NCBI GenBank assembly: GCA_900313465.1
Contig: OMRU01000039.1
Span: 1 to 7,139 of the forward strand
Reading direction: 5' to 3'
Length of the DNA: 7,139 nt
Origin: an uncultured Clostridia bacterium
GTDB taxonomy: Bacteria; Bacillota_I; Bacilli_A; RFN20; CAG-288
Of the stretch, positions 5,248-7,139 are shown piece by piece. The notes beneath the pieces were generated by a model that was not told the origin of the DNA, did no database searches, and worked only from the letters and a program-made list of their open reading frames with translations. The position numbers and the translations under genes are program-made. The number at the start of each line of letters is the position of its first letter. The first letter of the stretch is position 1.

Positions 5248-7139
5248 ATGAAGAAAACGAAAAAATCAAAGAAGTTGACATTATTTGCCCTTCTCGCAAC
5301 AGCATCTGTCGGTATTGGCGTTGGTGGTACCTTTGCATTATTCACTGATGTGGCTGAAGCCCAGGTTGCCGTCACAGCTGGTAAGGTTGATATTGAAGGC
5401 GCCCTTGCTACCCCAGAACTTTATTCTGCCAAGGCTGATACGAATGGTGAATTAGAAGATGAATTAGGTAACAAGTATACTTGGCAAGATGGTTGGGTCA
5501 ATGGTGGTACAGCGACTGTCGATGCTACCACTGGCAAAATTACGATGGATAAGATGACGCCAGGTGATCGCGCTGATATCACGGCTAGTTTTGTGAACAA
5601 TAGTAACGTAAAGATTCTTTATCGTTATATTTTAAAGGCGGTCAATCCAACAGATTATTTGGCTGCTGGTATGAAGATTACGATTGATAATAACGAATAT
5701 GAAGGCTTGCTTTCTTATCGTTCTGCTTGGAAAACTCTGGATCCTTCAGAAACAAATGTTGAAATAGGTGACCTCAGTTTCCATCTTCCAATCTCTCGTG
5801 GCAATATCTTCCAGGGATTATCAACCAACTACACACTTAGAATTGAAGCAGTTCAGGGCAATGCTGCAGTCAGTGATACTGCTGGTGTCGAATTAGCAGG
5901 TTATTTGCCACAGGAAACTGTTGTTGGTACCGGTTTGACCACGACGATGAATTATTATTCTGATCCAGGAGATGTTGAACCAACCACGAAAGTTGATTTG
6001 ACCTTCACTCCTAATACTGGCGTTGATGAAGGTGATACTGTTGTTTTAGGTGTTACTACCAGAGATACAGTTGAAAACGCTGGTACTTATACCGTTTCTG
6101 ATGGCGATCTTGCCGCTGCTGCAATTGACTTGAACTTACTTGTCAATGGTGTGCAGAAGACAGAAAACTTCTTAGCGGTTGTCAACACTTACATCGCTAA
6201 GGGTTTAACGAATGTCAACGTGAATTATGATGGCTCTGCTGGCCAGGCCTTTAATGATGGCGGTCATCAGGAAAACAGTGCTGATGCTGTTGATGAAGCT
6301 GGTGATTATTTCTATGATCCAGCAACCGGTTTACTGGTCTTCTGCACTGATCACTTCTCCGAGTATTATGTCACGGCTGATAATATCGTTGCGTATAACA
6401 GAGATACAACTCAGGTTTATACATCTTTAGACACTGCTTTAGCAGAAGCGGTGGTCACGGAAGAGAAGACGGAACGTATTGCCTTATTGAAGGATATTGA
6501 GCGCACTGCTTATTTACCTATCACTAAGAATACTTATATCGATGGTAATAACCATAACATTAAGTTTGCCGCAGATCGTGGTATCCGTATCAGTGAAAGT
6601 GATGTCAAAGTTGAATTGCATAATTTAGGAACATTTGCTAAAGCGGGCTATACCAGCTTTGAAAGAGCTATTCAGGTCGACTTTGGAATGACTAACGTTA
6701 CTCTTGATCTTGATAACGTCAAAGCCAAAGCTACCGTTTACACCATCAATTTCTGCTCGGAATCTACTGTGACGGTGAACATCAAAAATTGTGAATTTGA
6801 AGGTTGGGGGGCTTTGAATGTCTTCTCTGATGGTTTTGTCGTCAATGTTGATAATTCCATTTTGAAAGGTGTGAATGATAAAGATGTGAGCGAATGGAAT
6901 AACTTCACTACTGTTTGTGTCGAAGGTGATACCACGGGCGCAACAACTCTCGGTGCTTCAAACAACGAATTGAACATCACGAATTCGCAAATTATTGCTA
7001 AGACTTTAAGCGCAAACCATCAGTCTCATTTAGGCTTTAATCCCAATTCTTCTAGTAACATCATCAGATTAGAAAGATGTAAACTATCTCACATTGATGC
7101 AGAAGGCAATGAGACTAATGAACTTGTCTATTACAAGTA
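5248..7139 (+). CDS. TasA/camelysin-like SipW-dependent secreted protein with beta-helix-like C-terminal part, partial
   Basis: The frame is open from ATG 5248 to the window end (630 codons, no stop). Residues 1-50 carry a SipW-type signal: lysine-rich start, hydrophobic LTLFALLATASVGIGV, then GGTFALFTD (26-34) and TAGKVDI (43-49). This parallels TasA, where the cut falls in GGTWA/AFND; here it would fall after Ala30. MTPGDRADITASFVNNSNV (103-121) and YTLRIEAVQGNA (195-206) match the 'PGD...N' strand and the 'AVQ' closing strand of the TasA/camelysin domain, which therefore spans about 31-235. Residues about 245-376 form a second domain ending in DHFSEYYV, a motif common in Bacillota surface proteins. 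From about 390 on come a 'TSLDTALAEA...IALLKDI' lead-in and short strands (VTLDLDN, VTVNIKNCEFEG, FVVNVDNSILKG, ELNITNSQI) typical of right-handed beta-helices. Relatives form biofilm matrix fibres or surface proteins; an adhesin or matrix role is inferred. SipW itself is not in the window. Confidence 0.9.
   Translation, partial: MKKTKKSKKLTLFALLATASVGIGVGGTFALFTDVAEAQVAVTAGKVDIEGALATPELYSAKADTNGELEDELGNKYTWQDGWVNGGTATVDATTGKITMDKMTPGDRADITASFVNNSNVKILYRYILKAVNPTDYLAAGMKITIDNNEYEGLLSYRSAWKTLDPSETNVEIGDLSFHLPISRGNIFQGLSTNYTLRIEAVQGNAAVSDTAGVELAGYLPQETVVGTGLTTTMNYYSDPGDVEPTTKVDLTFTPNTGVDEGDTVVLGVTTRDTVENAGTYTVSDGDLAAAAIDLNLLVNGVQKTENFLAVVNTYIAKGLTNVNVNYDGSAGQAFNDGGHQENSADAVDEAGDYFYDPATGLLVFCTDHFSEYYVTADNIVAYNRDTTQVYTSLDTALAEAVVTEEKTERIALLKDIERTAYLPITKNTYIDGNNHNIKFAADRGIRISESDVKVELHNLGTFAKAGYTSFERAIQVDFGMTNVTLDLDNVKAKATVYTINFCSESTVTVNIKNCEFEGWGALNVFSDGFVVNVDNSILKGVNDKDVSEWNNFTTVCVEGDTTGATTLGASNNELNITNSQIIAKTLSANHQSHLGFNPNSSSNIIRLERCKLSHIDAEGNETNELVYYK

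Noticed and set aside
6227..6980. ORFs at 6227-6430 (+) and 6738-6980 (-) inside the SipW-type gene
   Set aside because: Both are alternative-frame shadows within a well-supported coding region.

Overview
The window looks like a chromosomal segment of an uncultured, moderately AT-rich Gram-positive-type bacterium (Bacillota, Bacilli side; Erysipelotrichales/RF39-like gut lineages are a reasonable guess, not proven). The reasons are three lipoproteins with lysine-rich signal peptides and lipobox cysteines (two followed by Ser/Thr-rich tethers), AGGA/GAGG-type ribosome binding sites, and a secreted protein with a SipW-type (TasA/camelysin) signal region. Every tryptophan codon seen is TGG and the two visible stops of the full-length genes are TAA, so nothing points to the Mycoplasma code.

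Left part (1-4454), all on the minus strand. A lone lipoprotein gene (4454-3765) has an extended -10 element so close to its ATG that its mRNA may be leaderless. It ends at a rho-independent terminator (3747-3702). A new -10 element (3657-3652) then precedes a two-gene lipoprotein operon. Its first gene (3616-2147) encodes a 489-residue lipoprotein that appears to be built from two copies of the same fold. The second starts 23 bp later (2123) and encodes a large lipoprotein with at least five 'F-x-MP' beta repeats of the divergent InlB B-repeat kind. It runs off the left edge after 707 codons.

Middle part (4455-5247): a 793-bp, AT-rich gap between divergent genes. It contains three copies of a 10-bp motif in direct and inverted orientation (4503-4571), a candidate plus-strand promoter (4602-4631), a doubtful 23-codon ORF with a good Shine-Dalgarno (4937-5008), stretches that could be a decayed gene, and a GC-rich 34-nt hairpin (5158-5191) standing out from the AT-rich surroundings just before the next gene.

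Right part (5248-7139), plus strand: a large secreted protein cut by the window edge after 630 codons. It combines an N-terminal TasA/camelysin-like domain with a SipW-type signal, a middle domain ending in the motif DHFSEYYV, and a long C-terminal stretch that looks like a right-handed beta-helix.

Taken together the window encodes only cell-surface or secreted proteins: three membrane-anchored lipoproteins and one probable SipW-processed matrix or adhesin protein. No enzyme, transporter, mobile element, CRISPR array, tRNA or rRNA is visible. A functional link between the lipoproteins and the TasA-like protein is an inference from proximity only.
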